6,452 nt of DNA from Fimbriiglobus sp. (GTDB lineage: Bacteria > Planctomycetota > Planctomycetia > Gemmatales > Gemmataceae). This document shows, piece after piece, positions 5,207-6,452 of the stretch; the first letter of the stretch is position 1, and each line of letters starts with the position of its first letter. The notes below the pieces were generated by a model. It saw only the letters and a list, made by a program, of their open reading frames with translations, had not been told where the DNA came from and ran no database searches. Location of the stretch: NCBI GenBank assembly GCA_025352585.1, contig JANXTD010000901.1:1-6452 (forward strand), written 5' to 3'. The position numbers were made by a program, and so were the translations under genes.

Positions 5207-6280
5207 ATGGACCGGCGTACTTTCTTGGCCGCGTGCCTCGCCCCCGTCGCCGGCTGCGCCCGCCCGGCGGCCGGGACGTTCGCGACGACCCGCGCCGTGA
5301 CGCGCCCGCCCGCCCCCGCGGACGCGTTGCGGCGCGGCGTCGCGTACCTGCTGACGCAGCAGGTCGAGAACGGCGCGTTCCCCTCGGACACCTACGCCGC
5401 CTTCCGCGACGGCACCGCGCTGACCCCGCTGGTGCTGCACGCCCTGCAACAAGCGACCGCACTCGCCGACCTCACGGCCGACGCCCGCCGCAAAGCCGTC
5501 AACTTCCTGACCTCGTTCACGCGGCCCGACGGCACGCTGAACCCCGGCCCCGACGGCTTCGCCTACCCCGTCTACACCGCCGCGCTGGCAACCCGCACGC
5601 TCACCGGGCCGGCTCGCGACGCCTTCCGGCGCGAACTCCTCGCCCGGCAGTTGACCGAGGCCCACGGCTGGTCGCCGGCCGACGCCCACTACGGCGGCTG
5701 GGGCTACTACCCCGGCGTGCCGCGGAAGCCGGCCCCCGGCGTGCCGATGCCGGCGCACCACCTGCTCGAGTCGAACCTCTCCGCGACCCGCTTCGCGCTG
5801 CAAGCCCTCGCGGCGTGCGGGCCACTCCCGGCCGACCTCAGGGCGAAGGCGGCGGCGTTCGTCGCGCGAATGCAGAACCCCGACGGCGGCTACCACTTCG
5901 TCACCGGCGACCCCGTACGCAACAAGGCCGGGCAGGTCGGAGGCGTGCTGCGCAGCTACGGCAGCGCCACCGCCGACGGCGCGCTCTGCGAGCGCCTGCT
6001 GGGCTGGCCCGACACGCGGTCGGAGGCGTGGCTGCGCGAGCACTTCCGCGCCGACCGTCACCCCGGCGACTACACCGCCGCCCACGAAGCGAACCGCGAC
6101 GCCGTCTACTTCTACTACGCCGCCGCGGTCGCCGAGGCGCTGCCCGAAGTCCGCCCGGCGTTGCGAAAGCACCTGGCCGACACTCAGTCGAGCGACGGCA
6201 GTTGGTCGAACCGCCTCGAACTCGTCCGCGAAGACGACCCCGTGCTGGCGACGACGTACGCCGTGCTGGCGCTGAGTTGA
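5207..6280 (+). CDS. Lipoprotein-type prenyltransferase/squalene oxidase repeat protein (Tat-like signal)
   Basis: A 357-residue protein of the same broad fold as its upstream partner but not a close copy. The N terminus, MDRRTFLAACLAPVAGC, combines a twin-arginine RRxFL core with a lipobox VAGC (14-17). It should therefore be exported, possibly folded through Tat, and attached to lipid at Cys17. About five QW-like motifs recur along the chain: QQVENGAFPSD (51-61), FTRPDGTLNP (104-113), HYGGWGYYP (161-169), MQNPDGGYHF (222-231) and TQSSDGSWSN (326-335), alternating with helices such as SNLSATRFALQALAACG (189-205), as expected for an alpha/alpha barrel. SYGSATADGAL (250-260) is a stretch I recall from related planctomycete proteins. 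No DXDD or prenyl-diphosphate motif is seen, so enzyme activity is doubtful. ATG 5207 follows the previous stop by one base, with only a weak AGAAG ahead, so translation is probably coupled. Confidence 0.8.
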   Translation: MDRRTFLAACLAPVAGCARPAAGTFATTRAVTRPPAPADALRRGVAYLLTQQVENGAFPSDTYAAFRDGTALTPLVLHALQQATALADLTADARRKAVNFLTSFTRPDGTLNPGPDGFAYPVYTAALATRTLTGPARDAFRRELLARQLTEAHGWSPADAHYGGWGYYPGVPRKPAPGVPMPAHHLLESNLSATRFALQALAACGPLPADLRAKAAAFVARMQNPDGGYHFVTGDPVRNKAGQVGGVLRSYGSATADGALCERLLGWPDTRSEAWLREHFRADRHPGDYTAAHEANRDAVYFYYAAAVAEALPEVRPALRKHLADTQSSDGSWSNRLELVREDDPVLATTYAVLALS

Positions 6281-6291
6281 GCCGTCCACCA

Positions 6292-6351
6292 AAACCAATT
6301 TTGCCGCGGAGACGCAGAGTCGCGGAGAAAACCGAATTCGAGTATTGGTTT
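6292..6351. repeat. Short inverted repeat enclosing an octamer tandem repeat
   Basis: AAACCAAT (6292-6299) and ATTGGTTT (6344-6351) are perfect reverse complements. Between them, 6305-6328 reads as three octamers: CGCGGAGA, CGCAGAGT, CGCGGAGA. The GCGGAGACGCAGAG style recalls dispersed repeats seen in many bacterial genomes. It directly abuts the MITE-like element and lies 11 bases after the operon's stop. The stem is AT-rich without a U-tract, so I do not call it a terminator. Confidence 0.5.
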
Positions 6352-6451
6352 AGGAGTTACGCAGTTGGGACACTGGGCAAGGATTCAAGTTCAAAAAACG
6401 CTTGAAACAGCACTTCGCAAACTACCCAGGGTCCCAACTGCGTAACTCCTA
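6351..6451. mobile_element. MITE-like element, 101 bp, with 29-bp terminal inverted repeats
   Basis: The ends 6351-6371 and 6431-6451 are perfect 21-base inverted repeats beginning TAGGAGTTACGCAG. The match goes on in the same register to 29 bases with two mismatches (arms 6351-6379 and 6423-6451). The centre holds a further small hairpin, TTCAAG 6384-6389 with CTTGAA 6401-6406, and no coding capacity. The base composition is clearly less GC-rich than the genes. Both ends carry TA, as expected if a Tc1/mariner-IS630-type transposase inserted it at a TA target; TA is self-complementary, so it could instead belong to the repeat itself. The window stops one base after the element, so the target duplication and whether it is a whole element cannot be confirmed. 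It could also be a large RNA hairpin ending the upstream operon. Confidence 0.65.
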
Positions 6452-6452
6452 T

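Noticed and set aside
3697..6280. A squalene-hopene cyclase or hopanoid biosynthesis operon
   Set aside because: Both proteins have export signals and no DXDD acid motif is seen; no squalene synthase-type gene is near.
5036..6298. A 420-residue open frame on the minus strand
   Set aside because: It is antisense to the lipoprotein gene and the end of its partner. The composition (Gly/Val/Arg) is typical of a shadow frame, whereas the plus-strand protein has a lipobox and repeats.
6329..6351. A rho-independent terminator (AAACCGAAT with ATTGGTTT)
   Set aside because: The stem is AT-rich with a bulge and is followed by AGGAG rather than a T run.

Overview
The window looks like chromosomal DNA from a Gemmataceae-type planctomycete. 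The clues are the very high GC content, the weak or absent Shine-Dalgarno signals before most genes, a pair of secreted 'prenyltransferase/squalene oxidase repeat' proteins of the sort planctomycetes carry in large numbers, and intergenic repeats whose spurious translations (LARRASEG, SPTRQRGE, CRVSGVGC) I recall as widespread in Gemmata-like predicted proteomes. The assignment rests on reading and memory, not on a database search.

Layout. 1-531 (+): the C-terminal, membrane-external end of a GT39/ArnT-like glycosyltransferase, cut by the window edge. 540-696: a long imperfect palindrome between two convergent genes. 727-1284 (-): a stand-alone ParB/Srx-fold protein with no ParA, HTH domain or methylase partner. 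1296-1468: a second long palindrome, built on a GGGTGTS heptamer, that fills the divergent gap. 1471-2724 (+): a 12-segment membrane transporter of the ion transporter (CitMHS_2/NhaD-like) group. 2745-3068 (+): a small DUF2442 protein that may be made from a leaderless mRNA. 3013-3459 (-): nucleoside diphosphate kinase, whose 3' end overlaps the DUF2442 gene by 56 bases. 3460-3696: a divergent promoter region. 3697-5205 and 5207-6280 (+): a two-gene operon, separated by one base, encoding a Sec-exported and a Tat/lipoprotein-type alpha/alpha-toroid protein. 6281-6452: an AT-richer tail with an octamer repeat and a 101-bp MITE-like element with 29-bp terminal inverted repeats.

How the genes work together. 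Only the last two genes form a convincing functional unit: same fold, one-base spacing, one strong ribosome binding site in front, and both proteins predicted to act outside the cytoplasm. Their substrate is unknown. The first half is a collection of single housekeeping or accessory genes separated by palindromic repeats. I see no phage, CRISPR or recognised defence system. The parts most likely to be under-described are the paired toroid proteins and the repeat families.
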